From Kalaharituber pfeilii (lineage: Eukaryota > Ascomycota > Pezizomycetes > Pezizales > Pezizaceae): a stretch of DNA of 64,000 bases. A program made the translations under genes and the position numbers. The notes beneath the pieces are model-generated. The model was not told the DNA's origin. It worked only from the letters and a program-made list of their open reading frames with translations, and made no database searches. Location: contig WHUZ01000064.1 of the NCBI GenBank assembly GCA_015179045.1, forward strand, positions 1 to 64,000, given 5' to 3'. Below, one piece after another: positions 22,115 to 31,722 of this stretch (the first letter of the stretch is position 1; each line of letters begins with the position of its first letter).

Positions 22115-22755
22115 CACAAGTGGTTCAGATAATGGGTCTGGGTATTGTTAAGAGTCATAGTCTAGTGTTGATATGGATCTTATGCCAATTTGTCTAGATG
22201 CTCATGAGGATAAATAAGTGAAAGTGGGATAGATCCTCGAGAAGATAAAATGCGTACAAAAAGTATTGACAAGGAATAGCATATTAGATAATAATTTTGC
22301 TTATAGTACATGGAATATTTCCCATATCTTTAGCATAATCAGAATCTTTGTAAGTGGGATATGATGCAGCCTGCCATTTGAATTTTAACGTGTCAATGCC
22401 ATACATTGTAACGCGCCCTTGTAACTGCGAAAATACCCTGATACTGGCAATGTCTACGTAGATGAAGTAGCCAATGATGTTTTAAGTAACTGGTTCACTG
22501 CCAATGAACTATTAGCATTGACTTTATCGAAGTACTGTACCTTTTTTGTATATACTAGTCATATTTATACTATGTTTAAACTTATATATTACAAGAATTA
22601 ATTTTTTTTTTTTAATATCAGTAATCGCGTGCCGCCCTGTGGGCTATGGCGATATTAAGCACATAAGAGATGGATGATAAGACAATAGAGTAAAGGTGAA
22701 GTCTTCCCTGTATAAGTCGCTGCTATGCCTAATAAAATAAATGATCCCGCTCCTC

Positions 22756-24178
22756 CAAGGGCGCGACAACCACTTCGACAGGACGAGCACTCGGAAGCCA
22801 CTCGGCAACCACAGCGTCCCCCCCAGCGAAACATACATAGATCGAAAGCTCTCAGTGCGCTGAGTCTTTAGATCTAACTTTTATTCCAAAAAACCCAACT
22901 CCTCAAGTTTCCCTTGGGGGTTAAGTTTTGAGGAGATTTCAGCTCCCTGCTCCGTTGACAAGCACACTACTACCCCTGACTTCTTGGCACTTCCACCATG
23001 GATCGAACCAATCGATTCGCGGCATTGGGCAGCCCGGCACCGAAAAACACATCTTCAGGTGCCAAGACAACACTTGCCAGAAGTACTCGTCTCGAGGCCC
23101 CACTGCTCCAGTCAATCATTGAAAAACTTGGTGGAGTTAATATGACTTGTATGCTTGAGGCAGTGGGAGATATCATTATTCATATCCAGAAATGTATAGA
23201 AGACCTTATGAAAAGACCAAACTTCGAGCCAACAGACTTGTTCCTAGGCTATCTCGGACACGTACACCAGCGCATAGATTTACTCGCAGCAGCAGCGAAA
23301 GGGGAACGTTGCAAGAACTATGCTCCCACACAGCGAAGTTATAGGCAAAAGGAAGGGGAAACACAGACCGAGCCAGAGACAATACCTCCGCTGTCATATG
23401 CAGCAATCGTCTCTCAAAGCATTCCACCAAATACACCCCTAGCACAAAAAACCAACCCACCTCCAGCAGCACCACCGAAAAACCGAACAAGGTCCACCGC
23501 TTCTCAATCCAAAAACGCAGCAAGGGGGTCCAGTACCAACCCCCCCAAGCAGAACAAGAAGCCTCCAACATCATCTCCGAAAGCAAGAACATCCCAGAAA
23601 GAAAGGCTCCCGCAATCTGGCCGGGCAGTTGTGGTGCATGGCATAGCGGTGACGAAGAAACTTGGGAAAGTAAGAGAGTGGATGGAAAAGGCGAACCCAT
23701 GGATGGGGAAGATTGTTGCGGCAAGATGGTTGGTGAGAAAAGAAAGGAGGGAGGGAAAGAAGACTAGCTCGATTGTTATCTACCTGGAGGGGGAGGTAGA
23801 ATCAGATAGTCAAACACCAGCGAAGGTACGGTTATCAGGCAAATGGTACCACTCGTGCTTGTATGACTGGGACAGAATAACAAAGGTGGAGGGAAAGGGG
23901 AAGGGGAGGGATGTGGAGGAGATGGATATGACTGCTTGATTCTCTGGGGGGATATTTGAGTATTCGTGCTTAATTGTTCTCTGGGGGGATTGGGCTTTCG
24001 CTTTGTGTTCCTTCACATCACCGAAGTCATAGTATCGTTGTGTGTTTTTACAGGGGACGATTTTGTATGTAGTTGCACAGGTGCCTGTCTCCGGGCCAGA
24101 AGGACTTCGGTCCAGGGACCCTGCCATGGCGAACAGCTGCAAGCGGGGTTACGTGAAATAAAAAAAAAAAAAAAAAAA
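22756..24178 (+). mobile_element. Complete ORF1-only non-LTR element ('half-LINE'), 1423 bp
   Basis: A 5' UTR of about 240 bp, one intact ORF1 (22,998-23,939), a 3' UTR of about 200 bp, a perfect family B tail (CCCTGCCATGGCGAACAGC...) and poly-A. The TSD ATCCCGCTCCTC is exact (22,744-22,755 and 24,179-24,190), so the whole inserted unit is visible. It contains no endonuclease, RT or RNase H. It must have used a LINE-B machinery in trans if it moved in this form. Confidence 0.85.
22998..23939 (+). CDS. LINE ORF1-type protein (313 aa), intact
   Basis: Encodes a gag-like ORF1 protein, presumably the nucleic-acid-binding partner of a LINE ribonucleoprotein. Residues 1-110 contain a helical region (LEAPLLQSIIEKLGGVN, then VGDIIIHIQKCIEDLMKRPN). 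Residues 120-215 are a basic Pro/Ser/Lys-rich linker. Residues 216-313 contain the conserved C-terminal module: AVVVHGIAVTKKLGKVREWM, KIVAARWLVRKERREGKKTS, IVIYLEG, then YDWDR. The same module occurs in decayed copies at 59,450-59,900 (minus) and 51,860-52,065 (minus). No zinc knuckle is visible. The ATG has CCACC immediately upstream. The absence of any stop is notable beside the decayed neighbours and suggests recent insertion. Confidence 0.8.
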   Translation: MDRTNRFAALGSPAPKNTSSGAKTTLARSTRLEAPLLQSIIEKLGGVNMTCMLEAVGDIIIHIQKCIEDLMKRPNFEPTDLFLGYLGHVHQRIDLLAAAAKGERCKNYAPTQRSYRQKEGETQTEPETIPPLSYAAIVSQSIPPNTPLAQKTNPPPAAPPKNRTRSTASQSKNAARGSSTNPPKQNKKPPTSSPKARTSQKERLPQSGRAVVVHGIAVTKKLGKVREWMEKANPWMGKIVAARWLVRKERREGKKTSSIVIYLEGEVESDSQTPAKVRLSGKWYHSCLYDWDRITKVEGKGKGRDVEEMDMTA

Positions 24179-24379
24179 ATCCCGCTCCTCAGTCCCACGC
24201 CTTCACCTGCGCCAGCATTATCACCAGTGGGTCCACCCCCTGGCCCTCCCCTTCCCTAGGTTCTGATAACTCCATCTTCTTCTCCATGTCCGGCATCTCT
24301 CCCAGATATGCTTTGTCGTCTCCTCTTCTTCCCCACACCATCGGCACTCCGGGCTTTCTGCCTTCCCTGTCCTAAACAT

Positions 24380-24754
24380 TGTAACGGGATATTGTATAGC
24401 GAGCCGGGTATATAGCTTCACGCTAAAAGGTGACCTCTGACAAGCATTTCGGGATGTCGGTACAATACATACGGGTAAAAAAGATGCGACCTGAGTGCGT
24501 ATTGCAGTCTCAAAAGTGTATATAAGTGGTCCTCATGGCTGTGTGTTCCCCGTTCCTTTTCTCTTTACGCAACCTCTTGTATTTAGTTTCTACTAAGTAG
24601 AGTGGTTACCTGCTGTGCCGACCCGCTGAACTGCTGTATTGCTGTGAACCACCTTACCGCTGCGAACTGCTGAACCGTCGCCTGCCGCCTCCTGCCTGCC
24701 TGCGCTCCGTAGATCGCCGTCATCCACGGGCACTAGACCACGACTGCCGTTACA
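24380..24754 (+). mobile_element. Solo LTR, 375 bp
   Basis: Begins TGTAACGG, ends CCGTTACA, with TSD AACAT (24,375-24,379 and 24,755-24,759). A TGTATATAAGTGG promoter-like box lies near 24,515. It splits the C-terminal coding text of the minus-strand LINE-A. Confidence 0.9.
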
Positions 24755-25101
24755 AACATCCATGATTTGAGTCCTTTGCCAACTAGTAGTCCTCCCAGCG
24801 TTGTGCTTAGTCGACACAGGCGTTGTAGAAGAATTAATTACTAGATGATGAATGGCTTCATCAAGATGGTAGAGGTGAGAAACAGTGTTCAAGTTTTTCG
24901 AGATCTCAATCCATCCTCGCATCGTGAGCATGGGCTCAGGCATGGGTTGTACATACTAATAGATTAGCGGTCACTTTAAATATATATAGCTAGTGCCAGT
25001 TATCCCTACTTCCATCCTATCAAAACAGTGACTGGATGGGGACATTCCAATTGTTATGGTACTGTAGTTAGGGGCGGTGGCGGAATCCTGAGTTCAATAC
25101 G

Positions 25102-25168
25102 TTTTTTTTTTTGTTTTTTTTTTATATATATCATTTCTCGCATGCCGCCTGGTAGGCTATGGCGAGGT
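25102..25168 (-). mobile_element. LINE-A tail micro-insertion, 67 bp
   Basis: Interrupted T-run, TATATATATCATTTCTCGCATGCC, inner stem GCCT-ACC-AGGC in sense orientation. The TSD AGTTCAATA(C/T)G lies at 25,091-25,101 and 25,169-25,179. Bases 25,180-25,940 to the right show no recognised gene. Confidence 0.92.
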
Positions 25169-25941
25169 AGTTCAATATGAGAGAGCTTAAGCAGCTTACT
25201 CTCGGCAAAGGAGGGGGTGCAAATACAGTAAAGGAAGTATTAAAAGGGCAATTAATGGTTCTGGGCTACGCTTAAGGAAGACTTCCGGGCGCCTGTCTCG
25301 CCCTTGATAACTATTCCGCTCTCCAGTGCACGCGATTGCGCAGTGCTCTATGTCAGTGCAGCTACGACAATGATATGTAATATGAGCGATCTTCTGTAAC
25401 ATACTTGATTTATCCTCGTTCCATTCCACTGGCTTCGGTCAATTGATATTATATCCAATACTGCCATGGAAAGTCTGGATTGAACTTAAGCCAGGCACGT
25501 GCAAAATGATGTACATAAGGAAAATCATATCCCCTATTACTTCGGATGTGCTGCCCATTACTGCTGTACGCGAATAGACACGTTCCCGACTCTTGGCAAC
25601 ACCTCACTCATACCCGCATCAACCTGTGAGCTTGCTCCTCTCCTCTGCTCCACCCCTCTGGGCATTCAGGTTTCTACTACCACCATTGGCCCCTTCCTAT
25701 CGCTCTGAAGAAAATCAGACAGTGCTCCGCTCCCATTACTCTCCTTTGTCCAAACTTCCTATCTCTCCTTCCTCTCCTTCTTTGTCTGCCGCATCCCACC
25801 CTTCATCACCTAACCCAGAGCTCCCGCTAATTCGGCAGCTCCTCTCTCCTTTAATGGCCCTCTATGCGATACATTCAAGTTCTCCTTGCACGATACACTA
25901 TAGCGGTGCTGAATTTCTCGAGCTCCTCTCAACCCAGAGAC

Positions 25942-26352
25942 GAAATTAGGAGCTGGAGACCGATCACCCTGCTGAATACAGTGGCCAAACTAGGTCAAAA
26001 AGTGGTCGCCAATCTCATGCAGACCAGAGACGCCATCTTCCAGGACACCCAGCTAGGTGGGAGACCACACCGAGGAGCCGGGGACCTTCAGAGGTAGGTG
26101 CTCAAGGAGGTGGACACCCGATTGAATAACCAGGAATGAGTAGCGCTAGTAGGAGACGACATGAAGTCAGCTTTCAACTTCGTGAGAAGAGACAAGGTGG
26201 TCGCCCGGCTGCGGAGGGTTGACCACAACCTAGCGGTAGTCGTGGGAGCCTTCCTACAACCTAATGACTTCAGCCTGAGCTGGGATGGCAAAAGAAGAGC
26301 CAGGGGGAGAATGACGGATGGGACCCCACAAGGTTTCCCTTATCACCTACGA
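25942..26352 (+). pseudogene. LINE RT fragment
   Basis: Reads RSWRPITLLNTVAKLGQKVV, LGGRPHRGAGDLQR, stop, VLKEVDTRLNNQE, stop, VALVGDDMKSAFNFVRRDK, DGTPQGFP. These are RT blocks before the YVDD box. It is cut off by the B3 LINE tail at 26,355. It is better preserved than the copy at 5,040-5,900 and belongs to the same lineage. Confidence 0.8.
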
Positions 26353-26354
26353 TC

Positions 26355-27013
26355 TTTTTTTTTTCTTTTAATTCACGTAACCCCGCATACAGGCTGCCAG
26401 CCTATGGCAGGGACCCATATACCCGGGTCAGGTTAAAGCAGCTACCTATCTACACTACATACATGCTTGGTACACAGCGTTTTTTTTTTTTTTTTTTATA
26501 TCAATACTCGCATGCCGCCCTATGGGCTATGGCGAGGGGGTACACAACGTACCCTCCGGCCCTTCAGCTAGCCCAGATCGAGGCTGGCGAACCATACCTC
26601 GACTGGGTTGCCCTCTACCCCCTCCTGCTTCCACCCTTTCTCCTCTAAGTCCTCCCAGCACTGCCAGGTGACCATCTCACCACTCTCCTTCTTTCTCTTG
26701 GGCCGCCCCAGCTCGCCACACTCGAACACCACATGTTCGGCACTCCAAGCTGCTCCACAAGAGCACCGCGCCTCCTCTCTACTGATTTTCCTCCTCCACA
26801 TGGCTCCGCCTTTTCCAGTCCGCAGCCAGGTGTAGTTGGTGAAGGCCCTCCTGCACCACTTCACAAACCTGCCCTTCCCGAACCCAACTCGCTCCCTCTA
26901 CTCCTTTCTCTTTCGAACTAACTCCTGGCGCAGACCGCCCTCAGTAGCCTGCCCGTCGTACCTCATGCAGCTGGCCCCCTCTTTGGCCCTCTCATCTGCG
27001 GTCTCATTGCCCT
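26355..27013 (-). mobile_element. LINE-B3 3' portion (RNase H end to tail)
   Basis: B3 tail with inner stem AGGCT/AGCCT, 3' UTR, then the ORF2 C-terminus read leftward: RRAFTNYTWLRTGKGGAMWR, RCSCGAAWSAEHVVFECGEL, WEDLEEKGWKQEGVEG, ending DLG and stop near 26,568. It is 5'-truncated near 27,013 by comparison with the fuller copy at 28,292-29,115. No TSD was found. Confidence 0.82.
26478..26535 (-). mobile_element. LINE-A tail micro-insertion in LINE-B3, 58 bp
   Basis: T-run, ATATCAATACTCGCATGCC, inner stem GCCC/GGGC. The TSD GGTACACA(G/A)CG lies at 26,467-26,477 and 26,536-26,546. Confidence 0.92.
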
Positions 27014-27056
27014 CAGATATTCACGGGACCTCGGCGGGCAGGCCAGACTCCCGGAT

Positions 27057-27125
27057 GCAAGGGTGTCTACAGGGACTATATCGTGTCTGCAGGGAACTGT
27101 ACCGTGGCTACAGGGGACTTCACAA
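27057..27125. repeat. About 24-bp short tandem, copy 1
   Basis: Three degenerate units of the type TGTCTACAGGGAACTGTACCG, followed by GACTTCACAAGTCT. A homologous block in reverse orientation is at 36,640-36,715, and similarity continues about 40 bp beyond the tandem in both, so it is part of a dispersed repeat. Confidence 0.65.
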
Positions 27126-27217
27126 GTCTTCAGATCGCATGCCAAACTCAAGGTGTATTTATGTGGCTTATAAAACCAATAGGAATATCTGCTTCTTCGT
27201 TCAGGTATTTATCGATC

Positions 27218-27267
27218 TTTTTTTGGTCACGTAACCCCGCATACATGCTCCCAGCCTATGGTAGGGA
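27218..27267 (-). mobile_element. LINE-B3 tail micro-insertion, 50 bp
   Basis: Seven Ts, GGTCACGTAACCCCGCATAC, GCTCCCAGCCTATGGTAGGG. The TSD ATTTATCGATC lies at 27,207-27,217 and 27,268-27,278. Bases 27,280-27,573 hold only low-complexity GCACTAGCACTG-type text. Confidence 0.9.
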
Positions 27268-27573
27268 ATTTATCGATCTTACTCAAGATGAAAGTTCCCG
27301 AGAAGCGACACCAGCCCCGTACTAGCACCGGCGCCTGCTTCAGCACAAGAGCCCGCACTAGCACTGCCCCCCGCATTGGCACTCTGGCCTAGCACCCGGG
27401 CGCACACCGGCACTGGCACCACACTACCATTGTATGACCCAGCAGTTAATGGAGGCCGTGGTCTCCTCTTAAGGCTGCTTGGACATGAACAAGCATTTCA
27501 GCAAACTCTGTCCTCTGAAGACTCAGTACGTTATGCGCAATTACATCAGTGAATGGCAACGCAGCTCAGACGC

Positions 27574-28290
27574 ACAGACAAACCTGTCATAGCCTGTCAT
27601 ATTGGATAAGGCTCGGGCCGGCAAATCTTATGCAATATGACAGGTTATCCAGTATGACAGGTTGGAGTGGACAGGTCAATTTTTTAGGTAATAGCTATAA
27701 TAGATGCGTACTTGAAAAAAGAAACTACACAGGAGTAAAAAAGATGTAATAGAGGCCTGTTTCCAAGGGCGCTTCAAGCTCAACAACATCATATACTGCT
27801 GCAGTGCAAGTGCTGCTTGTTCGTCCTCCTGTGCAGTAGTTCCTGTTGCTGGATTTTGCTGAAAAAAGTACTTGATTGTTGTCAACGCGTTACTTGCTTC
27901 TGAAAGTGAGACTGGTTCTGGTTCCTCGAATTTGTCTTCCTCAAGCTGATCCTCATCAATTGTACGCATCTTCTGACTCTGCCAGTTCTAGGTGATAAGT
28001 ATCAATCAAATGGTCCAATGTCACTTCTTCGGTATCAGCTATAACCTCTTCAGCTGGATCCACAAATTCTTCCACCTCAATATTGAGAACACCAGAATCC
28101 TCAGTTCTAATGCTATTTTGTATGCGTGTAATATCAACCTTAATAGTATCGAGAATCTCAGAAACATCTTCCAGAGGGTACTCGAATATGAGAAGAGATG
28201 GTCCTGTATGCCGAATATTTGCCTCGTGGAAGCAATTTGTAATGGTAGCTGCTGACACGGAATTGTTCCATTGTGTGGGAACCACAGTAC
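27574..28290 (-). pseudogene. Pogo/Tigger-like transposase C-terminus with element end
   Basis: The left part (27,574-27,680) carries repeated CCTGTCATA.TGGATAA words, as at the ends of the MITE at 52,782. From 28,285 leftward the reading is QWNNSVSAATITNCFHEANI, a W-x-x-V-x-x-x-T-I-x-N-C-(F/W)-x-x-A signature near the end of Tigger/pogo-type DDE transposases. An acidic tail follows (VDPAEEVIADTEEVTLDHLI), with a frame change near 27,960. The catalytic D-D-D region is not present; the element is cut at 28,291 by a LINE-B3 insertion. Confidence 0.65.
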
Positions 28291-28291
28291 C

Positions 28292-29115
28292 TTTTTTTTT
28301 TTTTTTTTTTTTTTTTTCACGTAACCCCGCATACAGGCTACCAGCCTATGGCAGGGACCCATATACCCGGGCCAGGTTTGGAACAACTAACTACGGAATC
28401 TACATACACACCTTGAGCACCCAGTGCCCTCCGTCCCCGGCTACCCCAGATGGAGGCAGGCAAACCAGTACTCGACCGGGTCGCCCTCCACACCTTCTTG
28501 CTTCCACCCTTTCTCCTCTAGGTCCTCCCAGGACTGCCAGGTGACATGCGCCCCATCTTTGTCCTTCCTCTGGGGTCGCTCCAGTTCGGTGCACCTGAAC
28601 ACCACATGCTCAGCACTCCATGCCTCACCACATGTACATTGTACCTCCTCGCCACTGACCATCCTCCTCCACATAGCTCCGCCTTTTCCAGTCCGCAGCC
28701 ATGTGTAATTTGTGAGTGCTCTCCTGCCCCACTTTGCGAATTTGCCCTTCCCAAACCCTGCACGCTCCCTCTCCTCTTTTCTTTTTCGAACTAACTCTTG
28801 ACGCAGCCCACCCTCAGTGGCCTGCCCATCATACCTCATGCACTTGGCCCCCTCTTTGGCCAACTCATCTGCCTTCTCATTGCCTTCTATCCCTACGTGG
28901 GCCTTGACCCATGCCAGCTTCACTGCATCCGCCTCCCTTAACCTTTGCTGCCTCTCTGCAATCAGCTCTATCACCCGTGCTAGATCTGCAGTCCTTGCCT
29001 TGCCAGTTTTTCCTGCTTTCTGGACTGCACTGATAGCTGCCTGAGAGTCTGCGAGTAGTAGCACTTTTTCACTGCCATCAACTGCTTCAAGGGCACCCCT
29101 CATTCCTGAGCTATA
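28292..29115 (-). mobile_element. LINE-B3 3' portion, 824 bp
   Basis: T-run, B3 tail (TACAGGCTACCAGCCTATGGCAGGG), 3' UTR and an open ORF2 C-terminus (28,441-29,103). It is 5'-truncated inside RNase H. The left flank ...CCACAGTACC has no clear partner on the right. Confidence 0.85.
28441..29103 (-). CDS. LINE-B3 RNase H and C-terminal domain (partial ORF2, open)
   Basis: 220 residues without a stop. The first part holds RNase H motifs: LLLADSQAAISAVQKAG, then VKLAWVKAHVGIEGNEKADE with the D-D-x-H set partly visible (ADS, HxGxxGNExAD). It is followed by GLRQELVRKRKEERE, NYTWLRTGKGGAMWRR and the Cys/His segment CTCGEAWSAEHVVF. The stop lies 5' of the B3 3' UTR. The N-terminal part of ORF2 was lost by 5' truncation, so there is no real start; the first ATG is internal. 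Good reading-frame preservation marks this as one of the younger copies. Confidence 0.8.
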   Translation of the reverse strand: MRGALEAVDGSEKVLLLADSQAAISAVQKAGKTGKARTADLARVIELIAERQQRLREADAVKLAWVKAHVGIEGNEKADELAKEGAKCMRYDGQATEGGLRQELVRKRKEERERAGFGKGKFAKWGRRALTNYTWLRTGKGGAMWRRMVSGEEVQCTCGEAWSAEHVVFRCTELERPQRKDKDGAHVTWQSWEDLEEKGWKQEGVEGDPVEYWFACLHLG

Positions 29116-29403
29116 GTGGTTTATTGTCTTTTTGCAACTTCGTGTATTTATATGAGTCTGGAAGTACCGTTTTGTATAGATAGATAATTAAGAAAATTAA
29201 GTCCTATTTTAAGTCTTACTCTACTCACCTATATATTTTTCTACAGAGGGACTATCATAATCACCACAGCTCAGCACCCGCACGTCATCACTCACCAGAG
29301 ATACCAGTCACTGGAGCCATAATCCTACGTTCGTTTTATTATTCACAACAAAACTCAAAAGTTATCAGTCATTCGCACCCAGTTTGTAGCGGACTGTTCA
29401 TTA

Positions 29404-29894
29404 TGTCGGAACCGCTCAGCATAGCATCTAGCATTATCGGCCTACTCGCAATCACGGTCCGGATTTGGAGGTTCCTTGACTAGCTCAAAACCAACTATGG
29501 GATTGTCAGTACGGAACTTAACTCCCTCTCCTCCGATATCGACTCTTTCAGGGCAATCCTTCAACTTCTGGAAAATTGCACCTCAGACCCGCATGCCCTA
29601 CTCCCGCATGCCATGATTGCAGACTTTTCTCCAAATATCTCCTCCTGCATCACTATTCTGGGCAAAATTGAGAAAATACTCGGGAAGATCCGTATCCCCG
29701 GAAAAGGCAATGGCGGCCTTCGCAAGCGCTGCCACATCAAATGGATAGTATGCACATCAGACCTCAAGAAGCTGCGATTACTGCTTGGGGAACACAAACA
29801 GACCATCAATATGGGGTTGAGCGTCGTAACATGTCAAATGGTGCATCAATCTCGGACCGGACAGGAACAACTTCTTACCCTTACCGCTGAATGA
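29404..29894 (+). pseudogene. Second Helo-like copy, in-frame TAG
   Basis: Starts MSEPLSIASSIIGLLAITVR and aligns throughout with the gene at 10,710: STELNSLSSD, ENCTSDPHALLPHAMIADFS, LKKLRLLLGEHKQTINM. At FLD-stop-LKTNY (about 29,480) a TAG replaces the CAG of the other copy, the C-to-T change expected from RIP. Across the point where the 10,710 copy is frameshifted, this copy is in frame (IPGKGNGGLRKRCHIKWIVC). It ends early (LLTLTAE stop) relative to the other copy. The conserved 5' flank at 29,320-29,403 shows that promoter and gene were duplicated together. Confidence 0.7.
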
Positions 29895-30226
29895 TTAAGC
29901 GATGTCTTCGAGCCTCCATGGTCTCATATAAGTAAGTACTCCTATGCATTATGTTGAGTAATTGAGTATTTATACACACATATATACTATAGTACTCATG
30001 AATGTGAGTATACTTTCTCTGATAGTTGAACAGGGGAGGTTTGATACTGACTGGGACTACGCAGACTTTCAAATACAACCAGGAGTCCAACCAAAGGAAG
30101 AAGAACCGTGAAAGCCACCACGTGCATCTCTACAATGTTGTATATAGACAACATCCCCCATGGCGCCTTAACAAGGACGGGGAGCTCGCTGCCGGTGACG
30201 CTGTGAAGACCGAGGCGAAAAATGAA

Positions 30227-30263
<37 letters not shown>

Positions 30264-30599
30264 ATAACCCCGCTTGTAGCACTAAGCCATGGCAGGGTCC
30301 CTGGGCAAGCCCTCATAGCCCGGAGACAGGCTAAACTAACTCTCTACATACATGGCCCCCACGCGCCGTCGCCCCCGCTCTCTCCTTCGAGGCTTCGGTA
30401 CCACTTCCATTGTTCTGAGGCCTTCTTTTGCGTGATTTTTTGGATCAAATCCTCTGCCTTACCCCAATCCACTCCTCTTATTATTTCGGTTTTGCCTTGG
30501 CTGCTGCACCAAGTCCCCCAGACTACTGCATGATCTCCACATAACTACTCTAGGTCTTCGCTTTGATATCCAAATTCCCTGTCCTTCCAGACTACTTCC

Positions 30600-31409
30600 T
30601 TGGCCAGTCTCTCTACTTCGGTGGAGGAGGCCGGAAGAGAGAGAGCGATTCTCTTCTCAGATGGCAGCAAGATCGAGGATAGAAAGGTGGGGGCAGGAGT
30701 CTGGGGTAGGTCGGCGGTGGTAGCAGAGGTGGTGGGGAGAACGGCGAGGGTGTTTGATGGGGAGGTGAGGGGGGTGAGAAGGGCCTTGGAGAGTGTGGGA
30801 GAGGACGGCCCAGTACTGATCTGCTTTGATTCGGAGGCTGCCGTCATGGCGATTCAGAAGGCAGGCAGAGAGGGAAAGGGAAAGGCGGAGGACATAAGGA
30901 AAGTGGTGAGTGCGGTGGTGAGGAGGAAAAGGAAGGGGGGGGATGCGAAACTGATGTGGGTCAAGGCTCATATCGGGATTGCGGGCAATGAGAAGGCGGA
31001 TGAGTGGGCGAAGAGGGGGACGGCGCAGAGGGGGAGAGAGGTGGCCGCCGGGGGCGGGGTACGCCAGAGGATAAAGGCGTGGAGGAAGGAGAGGAGAGAA
31101 ATAGAGTGGTTCGGAGGAGGGAAGTTCATGGAATCGAGCAGGGTGGCGGTGTCCAACTTCACGGCCATGCACCTGGAAAGAGGGAGGTGCAGGGCATGGT
31201 TGAAGAGGATAGGAGCAGCAGAAACGGAGGAGTGCAGCTGTGGGGAGGTCCAGACGGGAGAGCACCTAGTCTTCCAGTGCAGCCAGCAGAGGTTTCGTCC
31301 AGAAGTCTTTAGAGAATGGGTGGACATGGAGAAGAACTGGAAAAGGGCGGCGGAGAATGGGGAGGAGTGGGATGAGTTGGAAAGGTTCTTTTCCGGGATC
31401 AGGTTTTAG
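30600..31409 (+). CDS. LINE-B2 RNase H and C-terminal domain (partial ORF2, open)
   Basis: 269 residues without a stop. RNase H motifs are clear: ILFSDGSKIEDRKVGAGVWG (first Asp), FDGEVRGVRRALE (Glu), ICFDSEAAVMAI (second Asp), LMWVKAHIGIAGNEKADEWA (His and last Asp). These are followed by FTAMHLERGRCRAWLKRIGA, the Cys/His motif ECSCGEVQTGEHLVFQC, and EWDELERFFSGIRF before the stop. It would degrade RNA in the cDNA hybrid. It lacks the RT because of 5' truncation, and the first residues may belong to the flank. Confidence 0.82.
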   Translation: MASLSTSVEEAGRERAILFSDGSKIEDRKVGAGVWGRSAVVAEVVGRTARVFDGEVRGVRRALESVGEDGPVLICFDSEAAVMAIQKAGREGKGKAEDIRKVVSAVVRRKRKGGDAKLMWVKAHIGIAGNEKADEWAKRGTAQRGREVAAGGGVRQRIKAWRKERREIEWFGGGKFMESSRVAVSNFTAMHLERGRCRAWLKRIGAAETEECSCGEVQTGEHLVFQCSQQRFRPEVFREWVDMEKNWKRAAENGEEWDELERFFSGIRF

Positions 31410-31684
31410 AAGCGCGCCGCGCGATTTACCGACCCGGGTCGGGAAAAATTTTCGTTCCGGGCTGCGAAGGTGTGGAGGAGAGCGGAGGGGGGAGAGGTGG
31501 AGAGATATAGGGAGGCTTCCCTGATGCAGAAACCAGAAGAACCGTCAGGAAGTTTCTGGAATCAGGATTTAGAAGGGGGTGGAACGGGGATGTGTATATA
31601 GAAGTTTCTTTGTTAAGCCTATCTCCGCGCTTTGAGGGCTTGCCCAAGGACCCTGCCATGGCTTGGCGCTGCAAGCGGGGTTAC

Positions 31685-31722
<38 letters not shown>
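30605..31722 (+). mobile_element. LINE-B2 3' portion with open RNase H/C-terminal ORF
   Basis: 5'-truncated LINE. ORF2 remainder to 31,409, GC-rich 3' UTR with the palindrome CCGACCCGGGTCGG (31,429-31,442), B2 tail GCCATGGCTTGGCGCTGCAAG... and a poly-A of about 28 nt. No TSD was identified with confidence. Confidence 0.85.

Larger units (their letters stand above)
22603..24815 (-). mobile_element. LINE-A 3' portion split by two later insertions
   Basis: The A tail (22,603-22,652) and 3' UTR run to 22,755. They continue at 24,179-24,379 with the ORF2 C-terminus, TGKAESPECRWCGEEEETTK, then DPLVIMLAQVKAWD and a stop. After the LTR (24,380-24,754) it resumes briefly with a TLGGLL.GKGL reading to about 24,815. 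The two joins are proved by the duplications ATCCCGCTCCTC and AACAT. It is frame-broken. Bases 24,816-25,090 hold nothing recognised. Confidence 0.8.
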
